This document shows positions 43,579 to 55,701 of a stretch of 64,000 nucleotides of DNA, piece after piece (position 1 is the first letter of the stretch; each line of letters begins with the position of its first letter). The notes under the pieces are model-generated. The model had not been told where the DNA came from. It made no database searches and saw only the letters and a program-made list of their open reading frames with translations. Origin of the DNA: Mycoplasma bradburyae (GTDB lineage: Bacteria > Bacillota_I > Bacilli_A > Mycoplasmatales > Mycoplasmoidaceae); the NCBI RefSeq assembly GCF_024338845.1, contig NZ_CP101414.1:434001-498000 (forward strand), in the 5' to 3' direction. The position numbers and the translations under genes were made by a program.

Positions 43579-44739
43579 ATGAATCATCAGTTACAATGAA
43601 TTAAATTAGCAGAGCAGATCCATTATGATAGTGGTTACGTGTTTTGCAACATTATAGATCCAGCACTAATTAACCATTTAAATTTTGATAAAAAGAATAG
43701 TCCATTAGTATTTTTTATCATTTGCGATCAAGATGATAATCAACTATTAATATTTGATAATACGAATGGATTTAGTTTTGATGAAATCAAGAGTTTAAGT
43801 AATTTTTACCAAGGCGAAAACGATCAATATCATGCCTATTTTAGATCATTAATCAAATTAGGTGACAGTTTTGAATTCATCAATCAAAATGCTTCTGAAG
43901 AAGTTGGTTATTACTTTACTTTAAAGAAGAAAGATAACCAACTTGAATTTAATGATTTAAAACAAACCGAACGCGGTGAGTATTATTATCGAACGAAGTT
44001 TTCAAATGGAACTTTAGTAAGAATAAAGAAGCTGAAAAAATCATACGAATTAGATGAATCTAAGGTAATTGCTAATCGTTTAAAACTAATTTATCAGAAG
44101 TTCATTAATACTAATAAGTTGGAAATCTTTATCTTACATAAGAAAAACGAAGAGTTTTACGATTTAGCTGGTAGCAACCCTGCTAAGATCAATTCATTTG
44201 ATAAAGCTAAACCACTAGCCAAGACTAAAAAACCTGTTTTAGCTACTTTAAAAAACGGTAAAAACCGTCTTATTGTCGATAAAATTATCGAATGAAACGA
44301 CAAAAATATCTATGTTAATGGTTATGTCGGGATTTTAAAAGATCCTGATTTTAAAAGAGCTGGTTTGTATCTTTATAATAATAATAAACTAATCAAAGGT
44401 ATTAGTTATTACGAAAGATATCGTCCTGAATTATTGTTTGGTGATATTAATCATTTAAATAATCAATATATTTATGGTGAGATTGAATTATCAAATATCG
44501 ATGTGGGAATATCTAATGATATCTTTGAGTATGATGCTAAGTTTGAAAAACGCTTATTAAAATATTTAATTAGCTTAATTGGTGATCAAAGATGTAATCA
44601 AGAAGATAAAATCAGCGGCTGGGTAAAAAATCTCGATAAGCAAAAAGATACAGATGAAAATAATTCAAATAAAGAAAAAACTAAAGAATTAAATTCAACT
44701 GATGAATCAACCTCTTCAGAAAATAAAAAAGAATCATAG
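43579..44739 (+). CDS. Unknown protein, possible GHKL-ATPase relative (386 aa)
   Basis: No firm family. Residues 1-110 vaguely recall a GHKL ATPase: LLIFDNTNGFSFDEIKSL resembles the DxGxG nucleotide motif followed by a lid. The expected N-box Asn/Glu is not convincing, so ATP binding is a weak inference. The C-terminal 45 residues are low-complexity Lys/Asp/Ser/Glu. No membrane segment. It is transcribed divergently from the GntR regulator and ends at a terminator. Confidence 0.65.
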
Positions 44740-44749
44740 AAACCTGATT

Positions 44750-44784
44750 AATCACCTAATCTAAACCATTTAAATTAGGTGATT
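44750..44784 (+). terminator. Terminator after the 386-aa gene
   Basis: An 11-bp perfect stem (44750-44760 with 44774-44784) and a T-rich tail, 11 bp past the stop. Confidence 0.8.
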
Positions 44785-44916
44785 TTTATTTGTTTTTTTT
44801 ATGAATTTTAGATATGCAATAAATCTTAAAAATTTTATAAATCATCGAAAAAAATAACATTTTTATATAAAAGAACTAACTAAAAATAGATAGTGTTTTA
44901 TGTATAAAAATAAAAA

Positions 44917-44942
44917 AAACACAACCCATTTGAGTTGTGTTT
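44917..44942 (-). terminator. Terminator of the nrd operon
   Basis: A stem AACACAAC / GTTGTGTT with a U-run on the minus strand, about 22 bp past the nrdE stop. Confidence 0.75.
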
Positions 44943-44963
44943 AAAAGTAAGATTTAATTATTA

Positions 44964-47132
44964 TTAGATCTTACAAACTTCACATTCCATAACGCCAGCT
45001 TGATCTTTAGCTCAGTCTAAGTTTTCAGAATCTTCTAGAACGTTTTGACGAACTCTTACATAATAGATTGATGAACACTTAGATTTATAAGCGCGAATAT
45101 AAGCTTTATTTAAATCTCTTGTTGTGGCAGTATCATTCATAAATAATGTTAATGAAATTGCTTGATCAACATGTTTCTGTGCTTGAGCGCAGATATCAAT
45201 ATAAGGATTAGGTCCTAATTCATACGCCCCATCTTTGTAGTATTTATAGTTAGTTTCATCTAATTGGTATGCTAATGAATAAATACGACCAATTTTACCT
45301 TCTTTACGAACTTCAACTGGTGCTACAACAGGTTGTAATGAAGGAGTACAAGAAGATAAATAAGAAATACTCCCAGTAGGAGCTACTGCTAATAAGTGCG
45401 AATTAGCTAATCCTGTTTTTTTAATTTGTTCTACAAGATCTCTTCAATCTTGTTGAGTAGGAACTTTAATTTTATAACCATCAAAGATTTCTTTAATTCT
45501 AGAGTTTTTAATTACATATGTATTAGGATCGCATTCTGTATATTTTTTGAAATATGATCCATCAGCATATTTAGAAGAAGAGAAATTAGCATATGTTTGT
45601 TTAGTTTCAGTTGCTATACGATTAGAAGCTTTAAATGCATAATATGCCAAAGTGTAGAAGAAGAAATCGGTAAATTCTAGTGCTTCTGGTGAGTTGTAAT
45701 AAATTTGGTGGGTTGCTAAGAAACCATGTAAATTCATTGCTCCAAGTCCTAGTGCGTGGTTATTAGCATTACCATTTTTAATTGAAGGAGCAGCATCTAA
45801 ATTAGCAGTTCTTGAAACATGATCTAATGATTTAATTGCATAGTAGATCGATTCTTCAAATCGATCACCAGAACGCATCATTTTATCAATATTAACAGAA
45901 CCTAAATTACACGAGATATCTTGACCTAGTTTTTTAATTGATAAATCGATATTATATTCGGTTGATGATGAACTTTGTACGATCTCAGAGCAAAGATTAG
46001 ACATCACAATACGACCAGCGTTCGGGTTGCGATTGTTTACTGTATCATCGAATAATAAGTAAGGATAACCTGATTCGAAATGTAATTCAGCAACAGTTTG
46101 GAAGAATTTTCTAGCAGATATATATGTTTTCTTGATTCTCGGGTTATTAACCATATTATGATATTCTTCAGTTACTTTGATATCTGATAATGGAATACCA
46201 TATTCTTTTTGAACATCATATGGCGAGAATAATGCCATTTGATCGTTATTTTTAGCTAATTCAAAAGTAATGTCAGGAACAACTAAACCTAGCGCTAAAG
46301 ATTTAATACGAATTTTTTCGTCAGCATTTTCTCTTTTAGAATCCAAGAAAACCATAACATCTGGATGATGCGCGTGTAAATAAGCAGCACCAACTCCAGG
46401 ACGTTGTCCTAATTGGTTAGCATAAGAAAATGAGTCTTCAAGAATCTTCATAACTGGAATTACTCCAGAAGCTTGCCCTTCAATATTTTTAATTGGAGCA
46501 CCGAATTCTCTTAAGTTAGTTAAACATAAAGCAACACCGCCACCACGTTTAGAAAGTTGCAATGAAGTAGTTATTGCGCGACCGATTGATTCCATATTAT
46601 CTTCAACTCTTAAAAGATAACAAGAAACATATTCACCCCTTTGTTTTTTACCGGCATTTAAAAATGTTGGCGTTGCAGGTTGGAATCGTCCTGATAGGAT
46701 TTCGATTAGGATATTCTTAACGCTTTCAAAGTTTTTACCACCTAAAAACAAGGCATTCATCAAACAACGATCGCTATAAGTTTCTAAAAATTCTTTACCA
46801 TCATTAGTCTTCAAACAATAAGCATTGTAAAACTTAAATGCCCCCATAAATGATGGGAATTTGTGATCAAATTCTTTAATTAACTCATAAAGTTCGATTA
46901 ATTGAGATTCAGAAACATTTTCAACAACTTCTCTTTCATAAAAGTTGTTGTTAATTAAATATTCCATTCGTTCTTTAATGCTATTAAACTGCTTTGTTCT
47001 AGGTTTTACGTGAACATCCATATAGATTTCCACAGCTTTAGCATCGTTTTTAGTAGAATTTTTACCTTCGTCAAGCTTACTCATTGCATTATAAGCAAGA
47101 TATTGATCAGCTTCTTTAAAGTTGTTACTCAT
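44964..47132 (-). CDS. nrdE: Class I ribonucleotide reductase, large (alpha) subunit
   Basis: 722 residues. Reduces ribonucleoside diphosphates to deoxy forms, using a radical passed from NrdF. Active-site motifs include PATPTFLNAGKKQRG with VSCYLL, the radical-site NLCSEI, and APTGSISYLSSCTPSLQPV. The C-terminal CEVC pair accepts electrons from a thioredoxin or glutaredoxin-like donor. No N-terminal ATP-cone is evident, as usual for class Ib. Last gene of nrdF-nrdI-nrdE. Confidence 0.96.
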
Positions 47133-47197
47133 TTTTATTTCTCTTCCTTAAGTTGCAATATTTATCTTTCTATAAATATTGGTATATTAGTATAAAT

Positions 47198-47653
47198 TTA
47201 TTCTTCTCATTGTCACAATTTTTGAATTCGTTCACGAACTAAATCTTCGTCATATTTAGTTCCGATTAGTTCAAAAATATGTAATAAAGGTACATCTAAT
47301 TTTGTTCTTAAAACGTGACCAGCAAGTCCATATGTTTCACCGAAATTAGTATTACCACTAGCAATTACACCAACACAGTGGTTACGGTTTTTTTCTTTAT
47401 TTAAGAATTTAATAACTTGTTTAGGTACAGCACCTTTGAAATCATCTAATCCGCCAGCATATGTTGGACAGATTAAGACATAGTCAAAATCAACTTCGAT
47501 ATCTTCGTTTAAATCGATTGGAATTCTAGTTGCAGGATAACCTAATTTATCACAAAATTTCTTAGTATTTTCGGTTACGCTTGAAAAATAAACTACATTG
47601 ATACTTCCTAAAGGTTTTCTTTTAGGAACATTAAGCTTTTGATTATCTTGCAT
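47198..47653 (-). CDS. nrdI: Flavodoxin-like NrdI
   Basis: 151 residues. FMN protein that supplies an oxidant for radical formation in NrdF. The FMN loops show SSVTENTKKF, CPTYAGG and SGNTNFGETYG. The C-terminus reads through two UGA-Trp codons (KLWQWEE). Between nrdF (3 bp) and nrdE (65 bp). Confidence 0.95.
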
Positions 47654-47656
47654 TGA

Positions 47657-48676
47657 TTAAAACTCCCAATCATCATCTTCTGTTTCTTCAGTTACACCCA
47701 TAATATATGAGCTACCATTACCACTGAAGAAATCATGGTTTTCATCAGCACGAGCTGATAGTTGAGCAAATACTTCGGGAGCAATCTTAGTTTCTTCTGG
47801 AGTAAATGGAGATTCATAACCACAGTTTTGCAAGAATTTACCAGCGTTGTATAAACTAAACGCAATCGCTTCGTCTGCTAACCCAAAACCATCGTAAAGT
47901 TCTCTTAAGAAATCTTTTTCTAATTCAATTAGTTTGTACAAAGTATCAAATACGAATTGTTTGTATTCTTCTTGTTTTTCTTTTGGTAGTTTTTCTACTT
48001 TTTTACGGTATTTATACCCTGAGTAGTAATTATGAATTACTTTATCTCTTAAGATTAATCTAATAATATCACTTGTGTTTGGTAACTTAGCTCTAGCTGC
48101 TAAATAAAACGGTAAATAAAATCCACCATATAATAAAAATCCAGGCATAAGTGCTGCCGCAATCTTAGATTTTAATGGATCACTTGAAGTGTAATAAGGT
48201 ACTAAGAATTTTGCGCGAGCTTGTAATTTTTCATTATTAATTACTCATTCATGAGCTTCTTCAATTTCATCACTTGTATTTAGTGTCGAGAAGATTGTCC
48301 CATAACTACGAGCATGGACTCCAACCATAAATGAGAAATTTGCATAAATAAATTGTTCGTGATCTGTTAATGAGTTAGGTATCTGAGCAATATCACCTAA
48401 AGTACACTGAATCGTATCTAAAAGCGTTAAACCTGTGAATGTTCTTGTTAAAAGTTGTTTTCATTCCGGTGTCATTTCATTTCAAGACTTAAGGTCATTA
48501 GATACAGGAATTTTTTCTGGTAATCAAAAATTTTGCGTTACTCTCGTTCAAACTTCTAGATCTTTTGGATCGTTAATAACATTTCAGTTAATAGAACGCA
48601 TAACACCTTTTTGTCCATTCGCAACATATCCAAGCGGGCTAAATGATTCATCATAGTATTTATTGTTATTCGACAT
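47657..48676 (-). CDS. nrdF: Ribonucleotide reductase small subunit, metal-free VPK type (class Ie)
   Basis: 339 residues. The small subunit generates the radical for NrdE. In ordinary class Ib the metal ligands are D, E, H, E, E, H. Here D87 (TLLDTIQ), H121 (MVGVHARSY) and H215 (DKVIHNYY) remain, but the three glutamates are V118, P178 (MPGFLLYGG) and K212 (LRDKVIH). This V/P/K set is the signature of class Ie NrdF, shown for Mesoplasma florum to use a metal-independent DOPA radical formed with NrdI. Y125, next to the H121 motif, is the likely modified tyrosine. First gene of the operon. Confidence 0.96.
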
Positions 48677-49146
48677 ATAAAATAGTTCCTTTCACAATAT
48701 TGAATTAAAGATAAGTTTAGACTAAAAAGGCATAGCGTTATTTTTATAAAAATAAAAGTTTTGATTACATGTTCTTAGATTATTGTTGCTAATTTAGTCT
48801 AGGGGAAATAATTATAAGAGAAAAAACCACAATGAAAATAAAAAAAATTTTCTTATAAAAATTTATCTTAATAAAATCCTTTTATTTTATTAAGTTTTGT
48901 AATGATTTTTATTTTTTAAAAATTTTTTATTTTACTCAAATAAAAATAATATGTTATAAATATCAATTTTAATTGCTTAAAAAAAATTAAAAAACATTTA
49001 AATTTACCGTGTTTTTGTTATTTTTGCTTGCTTATTAGGTTTATTTTTTTTAATAAATTAACTAACTTATAAATAAGTTAAAAAATTAGCATTATAAACT
49101 TATAAAACCTTGTGTTTTAAAGGATTTTTAGTTATCAAAATAATAA
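48677..49146. other. Intergenic, nrd promoter region
   Basis: About 470 bp, no gene seen. On the minus strand TATAAT lies at 48811-48816, about 135 bp before nrdF. A short inverted repeat, TTAGACTAA near 48718 and TTAGTCTA near 48793, could be an operator. The rest is AT-rich. Confidence 0.45.
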
Positions 49147-49177
49147 AAAACAACTCCTAGGTTTAAGAGTTGTTTTA
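49147..49177 (-). terminator. Terminator after paralogue 2
   Basis: A hairpin AAAACAACTC / GAGTTGTTTT with a U-run on the minus strand, about 38 bp past the stop at 49215. Confidence 0.75.
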
Positions 49178-49214
49178 ATTCCATAAAAATAATCTTTAAT
49201 AAACTTTAATAAAC

Positions 49215-51095
49215 TTAATGACCGGTTTTATTAGATCGTGATGAATGTCTTTTAAAAAAACTGATTGTTAAGATAATTAATAATATTGTTGCTAATAATG
49301 AACCAGCTCCAATCACTATTAAACTCGGAATGTTTTTAATTGATACTTCAACATTTTCTTGAGTTACAGGTAATATCGAGAAGATTGTTGTTAAGAAGTC
49401 CATTAAACCAAATAAGAATGCGGTAATAATCCCTAATAATAAATATTTTCGTTCTTTGGATTTACCATACATCTGATCGTCACGATTAATCGTTTTAATA
49501 AACTGATTAATTGTATCGTTAAAGTCGTTGTATTTAAGCAATTTATTAATAACAACTTCAATATTACCAAGACCATAGATTTGTTTGATTGTGTAATATT
49601 TAAGTTGATTCAGTTCGTTTAATAACTCACGCATTATTTGAGGTTGCGTGTTTTTTAGTTTGTAAAACTTATTAGAAATACTTAAATACTTTGCTTCATA
49701 TAAGTTTTCATAAATTAAAGCTCAGTTATAAATTTCAAATAAGTTAAGATTTTCAAAATAACTTTTAATTATTAAAAAGTCCTTGTTTTGATTAATGAAA
49801 CATTCATAGTTTTGGTTTAACTCACACAAAACTAAATCATGTTTTTTTTGATAATCAACTTGATCTGAAATTTTGAAATTACTAACTGATGATAAAAGTT
49901 GATCAAACTTCGTATTAATATAGTTTTTATTATCCAGCCCAAAGATTTCAGGATACATTAAAAGTAAAACAATCGTTTCATACTTATCAAGTTTTTTATC
50001 TGATAAAGATAATTCAAAATTTAATATCTGATCAGATAAGGATTTTTCTTCAAATTGATAAAGATCATAAAACTCATTAATTAAATCTAACGCATCTTCT
50101 AGATTATCAACATCTTCTTGTTGCAAATCTAATTCATGGTTAAAGAAATATTTACTATTAACATAATTAAAAAGATTTAAAAAATCTAATTCTGCATGAG
50201 CGTTAGTTTTTACATTACTTAGATTAGTTTTTCTTTGAATGAAATCAAGAAAACTAATCGGCTTATTCGATTGAAAAAACGCTTTAAGATCTTCATAGAT
50301 CATTAGAATGATCATATTTAAGATATTAATCGCATAAAAGAATTCTTCGTAATCAACTCCTAAATCATTATTTTCATCTAATGATTTAATCGTTGATACA
50401 AATTGATTTTTAAACTTTGAAGACAGATAAATTGAATCATCTTGCTTATTAATACTTAAGTCTTCAAATAAGCGAACCTGACTTCTTAGAGAATTTTCCA
50501 TAAAATGTTCTTTAATGAAATTTTTTATGAAATAATTCCGATAAACATTTTTAATAAAATCTTCAAAATTAACTTCAATAGCTTGTTTGAAAAATACGAA
50601 ATTACCCGAAATAATTTTGTTGATTTCATCAAACATCAGATTGATTTGAATCTTATCACAATACTGATTTAAATAAGAATAATCCTTAACATAAAGTTCA
50701 AAAACAAATCTTAAGTCTTGAGATTGGTTAGCTTCAATTTCAAAATCATTATTAATATTAGTGATATTAACATAAAAAGCCTCACCGTATTCATCGTGAC
50801 GAATAACATCAAAATGGTTAAGGTTGTTTGTTCCGATAATACTATTAATTTTCTTTAATGAAAAATTAATGATATCACCAATAGATTCTTCATTAAGTAA
50901 AGACTGCACATCAAAAAATTCTTCGTTGTTAGCTTTTAATAACTTATAGTTATTTTTTGAGATTTTTTGTGATGATGCATTAAACAAGTTTGAATCTAAA
51001 AAGCTTTTGTTAATTTTTTGAATATTGAAATTAACGATATTTTTAATATCGAGATTAAAACTGTTTTTATCTTTATTCTTCTTTATTAAATCCAT
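49215..51095 (-). CDS. Large C-terminally membrane-anchored protein, paralogue 2 (626 aa)
   Basis: Hydrophilic residues 1-545, then two TM helices (YLLLGIITAFLFGLMDFLTT and IPSLIVIGAGSLLATILLII) and a basic tail ending HSSRSNKTGH. No signal peptide; the bulk is likely cytoplasmic. Same architecture as the 40626-42584 product, with short shared motifs (KIISGNFVFF; ALIYENLYEAKY against AIIYSESRKW before the end). No function recognised. A distant internal-duplication pair flanking the GntR and nrd genes. Confidence 0.75.
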
Positions 51096-51181
51096 AAATT
51101 TAACAAAAATATTATAAATATTTATTTTATTTAAAATGAGTTAAAGAACAAGTTTTATTATGTTATATAATAAATAGAATT

Positions 51182-52165
51182 ATGTCAAAAATATCAATTA
51201 TCTACTATTTAAGCCAAGAAGTTATGAATTTAAAGACTTCTTTAAATTCTTTATTTAACATCAATAATCTAAAAGATCATGAACTGATTTTTATTAATGA
51301 TGATGTTAATGAAAATGTGATAAAAATTTGACAAACAGAACTAAGCAAATATAACGATTTAAACTATCAAATCGTTAATGTTTCGCAATCATTAGGAATG
51401 AGCGAAGCTTATAATCTAGGAGTTAGAGTAGCTAGTGGTGAGTTTAGTTTATTAACTAACCAATTGATTAATTTTAAACCTAGTATTTTAGATGAATTAA
51501 CAGCACAGTTAGAAAAACTTGATGATGATGTTGGTGTGCTTAACTTTTTAATCGATGAACCAGCTTTCTATGATCAGAAAAAAGATATGGCTGATAACAA
51601 GGACGCTAACTTGTTAATATATGATAAGTTACATATCGATCTAATCATTAAGGGTTCATTAAACTTTTATGATAAATTGTTTAGAACTAAATTATTAGTT
51701 GATAACAAACTTAAATTTAATGTTACTCACTACCAACCAGGGTTGTTTATTTTAAAAGTTTATGGCAAGACTAATAAATGTGCAGTTTATAAAAAGATCT
51801 TAGCTAAGCGAAGAAAAGAAATTAGTCTTGGTAATAACATCTATGACGTATTATTCCAAATCAACCAGTTTTCCCAACTTAAAGAATACAATAAATGAAC
51901 TGATAAGTACCAATATGAATTAGAATTCATTGCGATCTTAATGTCTATGTATCATTTTGTTTCTTTAGTATTACATTCAAACTTTTCAGATCGTGATAAA
52001 CGCAATGCTATTAAAATAAGTAATGAAATGTTATTACGCTTCTTTCCTAAATACGAAAAAAACAAGTTTATTAATGAGATTCAAAACGAACATTGAAGAA
52101 ATTACTTCTTGAAGTTCAAACCTAAATTAGCTTGAATTCAAACTAAGTTTGATGCTGATAAATAA
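51182..52165 (+). CDS. Glycosyltransferase-like protein (GT-A fold, no DxD seen)
   Basis: 327 residues. The N-terminus follows family-2 glycosyltransferases (SIIYYLSQEVMNLKTSLNSL, LIFINDD, SQSLGMSEAYNLGVRVASGE). Where the sugar-nucleotide DxD should follow, the sequence is LLTNQLINF, so the metal-binding motif is missing. It may be inactive or use a changed mechanism. No TM helix. Co-transcribed with the RDD gene (TAATG overlap). Confidence 0.7.
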
Positions 52166-52887
52166 TGAACGTTATATTTTATAACGAAGACAAAAAGATT
52201 AATGAGCAATATTATCTAGCTAGTGCAACTAAAAGAATTTTTGCAGCTTTATTTGATTTAATATTCATTAGCGGTATTAGTTTTGGTATTAATTACCTAA
52301 TTAACTTTTTGTTTGATCAATATTGAACTAATTATCCGATTGGATTATTCGTAATTTTAGTAGGAATAACTACTTTTATTTTTTTTAGTCTTTATTTTAT
52401 TTTAATTCCTAGATTAACTAAAGGTAAAACGCTTTTTAGATTGGTGTTTAAGATTCAGTTGATTGAAAGAAATGAGATTAAAAAATACGTAATTCACTTA
52501 TTTTTACATAATATCTTAATCTATTTGTTTTTAGTTGTTATTATGATTGTTATGGGCGCTTCTTTATTTAGTTTTACTAACAATCAACAAAAAGAAATTA
52601 TCAATTTATTCCTTAAAAAAAATATCTTAGATCAACCGGTTAATATCATTATCTTTGTTAGCTTTTTTAAGGGATTATATTCAGTTTATGCAATCTTATT
52701 ATTAGTTATTTTGATATCAGTAATAATGCGTTCTAGAAAACTAGCATTACACGACAGAGTTGCTAACCTAGTTATGATCGATCTATCTACTAAGATAGAT
52801 CTATATAAACAAGAAGAAAAAAAACCTAAACAATCTGATAAGATTGAAATTAATCTACCTGGAAATATTGATATAAGTGAGATTTAA
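52165..52887 (+). CDS. RDD-family membrane protein
   Basis: 240 residues. RDD features are KRIFAALFDLIFI (Arg and Asp), RLTKGKTLFRLVFKIQLI and ALHDRVANLVMID. About four TM helices. The family's function is mostly unknown, with some members as ion exchangers. The start overlaps the preceding stop; the helicase gene follows 2 bp later. Confidence 0.85.
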
Positions 52888-52889
52888 AT

Positions 52890-55148
52890 ATGAAAGATTA
52901 TCTACAAAGACTAAACAAACAACAATATGATGTTGTCACTAGTGAGTTAATTCCAATCTTTGTTGTAGCAGGCGCTGGAACAGGTAAAACAAATGTTTTA
53001 ACATCAAGAATAGCTTATTTGATTGATCATTACAATATTCCAGAATACCGATTATTAGCAATCACTTTCACGAATAAAGCTGCTAAACAGATGCAACACC
53101 GACTAGAACTTTTATTACAAAAACCTAAAGTAGATGTATCTTTTAGAACTTTTCACGGACTGTGTGCACAAATCATTCGTGAAGAAGTTGATCATATTGA
53201 TAACTTAGACAACAAATTCAATATTCTCGATGAAGTTGATCAAGGAAGTGTGATTAATGAAATCTATAAATCACCTAAGTATGATAGTTATCGCGATACC
53301 TATATAGACTTTAAGAAAAGTAATATTTTAGCTTTGATTAATGAAGCTAAAATATATAACTTAAATATTCCTGAATTTTTAAGTTCTGATTTTAATAAAT
53401 TAGGTGAAGATCATAAGATTCCCAACAATCTAATTAATTGTTATAACGAATTTTATGAAGATTACCAACAAGCATTAGTTGAGCTTAATTCAATTGATTT
53501 TAATGATTTATTAAATATTACTTATAACCTTTTTCAAAACAATCGTTATGTTTTGAAAAAATGGCAAAAACGTTTTGATTGTATTTTAGTAGATGAATTT
53601 CAAGATACTAATGAAATTCAATACAACATCATTAAATTATTAAGAGAAGAAAATGATAATTTCTTATTCGTAGGCGATCCTGATCAATCTATTTATGGTT
53701 GAAGAGGTGCTAGTAGTGAGATTGGTGATTCAATTCAAAACGATTTTAGTAATTTAGCTATTAAATATTTAACTAAGAACTATCGATCTAAACAAAGTAT
53801 TTTAAATTTAGCTAATGAAGCGATTAAAAAAAATAATAGTCGTTATTTCAAATCATTAATATCGCACGATCTGACTGATCTAGGTAACAAACCGATCTGA
53901 ATTAATTTTGCTAATAGTGAATATCAAAACCGTTTTGTAATCGATGAAATCAAAAAAATGATTTCAACTAAAAAATATTCTTATGGTGATTTTGCGATTT
54001 TATATCGAACGAACTTTAGTTCGTTATCTCTTGAAAGACTAATTAAAGAGAATCGTATTCCTTATGAAATTTATGGCGGATACAAATTCTTTTTAAGAAA
54101 AGAAATTAAAGATTTAGTTGCTTATCTTAAATTAGTCGATACAAATGATAATGTTGCTTTTGATCGAATTATTAATACCCCTAAAAGAATGATTGGTGAA
54201 AGTAGTGTTGCTATTATCAAAGAACTAGCAAACAAAAAAAACGTAACATATTTTCAATCGCTTGATTATTTAGATGAAAGTGAATTAAAGTCAAGCGTTA
54301 AAAATAATGCTTTGAAATTTAAAGCATTGATTGAAACTTTAAGAAGCAAAAAAGAAGATAAAACTCCTTTAGAAATCCTTAAAGAAATTATTGAAGTAAC
54401 CGATTATTATAATTATTTAAATGAATCTACCAAGATCTTTAGTGTCAATGAATTCGTTGATTTCTTAGAAAAATATCAAAATGAATACGAAAATGATTTC
54501 GGAACAATTCTAACTATTGATGACTTTATCCAAAATCTAGCGCTTGAAAGCGATATCCAAACAGGGACTAATCAAAAAGAAAAAAACGCTTTAAAATTAA
54601 TGACGATTCACAGTGCTAAAGGTTTAGAATTCAAGAATGTTTTTATTATTAATATGAATGAAAACATTCTACCAAGTGCTAGAGCAATATCATCTACTAA
54701 TAGCAATAAAAAAATTGCTGAAGAAAGAAGAATTGCTTATGTAGCATACACTAGAGCTAAAGAAAACCTTTGATTATGCTCAAATGAAGATTATGATAAT
54801 CGCTCAAGAAATGAATCAATGCCTTCAAGATTTTTATATGAAATCGGTAAAGAAGTATTAGATATTCAAAATAAAGCTAACAACATCATTCATCGTAACG
54901 ACTTTCTAACTGATGAAGATGGTTGGTACAATTCTAAAAAAGATAGTTCAAATCTAAATGCTTGAAACTCAACCACTGAAATAAAACATAACTATTTTGT
55001 CGGTGAGATTATTTACCATAAAGTTTATGGCGAAGGAATCGTTCGTTCAATTGGTGATTCAACAATTAAAGTAACTTTTAAAGATAAAAAATCTGGTAGC
55101 AAAGAATTGCTTAAAGATCACAAGTTAATTAGCTATGTCAAAGAATAA
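52890..55148 (+). CDS. pcrA: UvrD/PcrA-type DNA helicase
   Basis: 752 residues. SF1A 3'-5' helicase for nucleotide-excision repair and plasmid or fork processing. Walker A GAGTGKT (about residues 28-34), motif Ia TFTNKAA, Walker B VDEFQDTN, GDPDQSIYGWRGA, motif IV YRTN, motif V TIHSAKGLEF and motif VI VAYTRAKE are all present. The C-terminal Tudor-like segment (IIYHKVYGEGIV) is typical of PcrA. Overlaps the next gene by 14 bp. Confidence 0.95.
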
Positions 55149-55695
55149 AAATCAATTAATTCGTAAAGAATTAATTGATCAAGCAATTGCGTTTGCTAAA
55201 ACAAACGATAAGAAAATTATTGATGAATCATTAACAAAAATAGTTTTTGAATATATTAAATCCAACAACTTTAAAAAGATCGGTCTTTATAGTAGTTTGA
55301 TTTATGAGTTTGATACAACTCATTTAATTCAAAAATTAATTGATGATAATTATCAGGTTTTTTTACCTAGAGTTAATGATGATAATACAATTGATTTTTA
55401 CCAGATTGAGTCATTAGATTTTAGTTTTGATCTTAAATATAAAATCAAACAACCTATAAATTCTATAAATAAACTTGATAATAATCTAGATTTATTTATT
55501 ATCCCTTTAGTAGGTTATAATTCTAGAAAAATCAGACTGGGTCATGGTAAAGGGTGCTATGATAGATTTTTTAATAATTTAAAATATAAAGGTTATAAAG
55601 TTTGTGTTGCATATGACTTTATGCTTAACGATCAATTTGATACACATCAATATGATGTAAAAATTGACTATATCTTTAATATTAATAACTTATAA
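55135..55695 (+). CDS. 5-formyltetrahydrofolate cyclo-ligase
   Basis: 186 residues. Converts 5-formyl-THF to 5,10-methenyl-THF with ATP. Family marks are RKELIDQAIAF, FLPRVNDD, the nucleotide loop GYNSRKIRLGHGKGCYDRFF and VAYDFML. Start overlaps the helicase gene. Confidence 0.92.
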   Translation: MSKNKNQLIRKELIDQAIAFAKTNDKKIIDESLTKIVFEYIKSNNFKKIGLYSSLIYEFDTTHLIQKLIDDNYQVFLPRVNDDNTIDFYQIESLDFSFDLKYKIKQPINSINKLDNNLDLFIIPLVGYNSRKIRLGHGKGCYDRFFNNLKYKGYKVCVAYDFMLNDQFDTHQYDVKIDYIFNINNL

Positions 55696-55701
55696 ATACA
55701 T

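Noticed and set aside
44964..47132. NrdE as anaerobic or class II reductase
   Set aside because: Motifs, the CEVC tail and the neighbouring nrdF and nrdI place it in class I.
52890..54773. Two adjacent helicase genes or a frameshifted pcrA
   Set aside because: The breaks are UGA-Trp codons (YGWRGA and others); one frame runs from 52890 to 55148.
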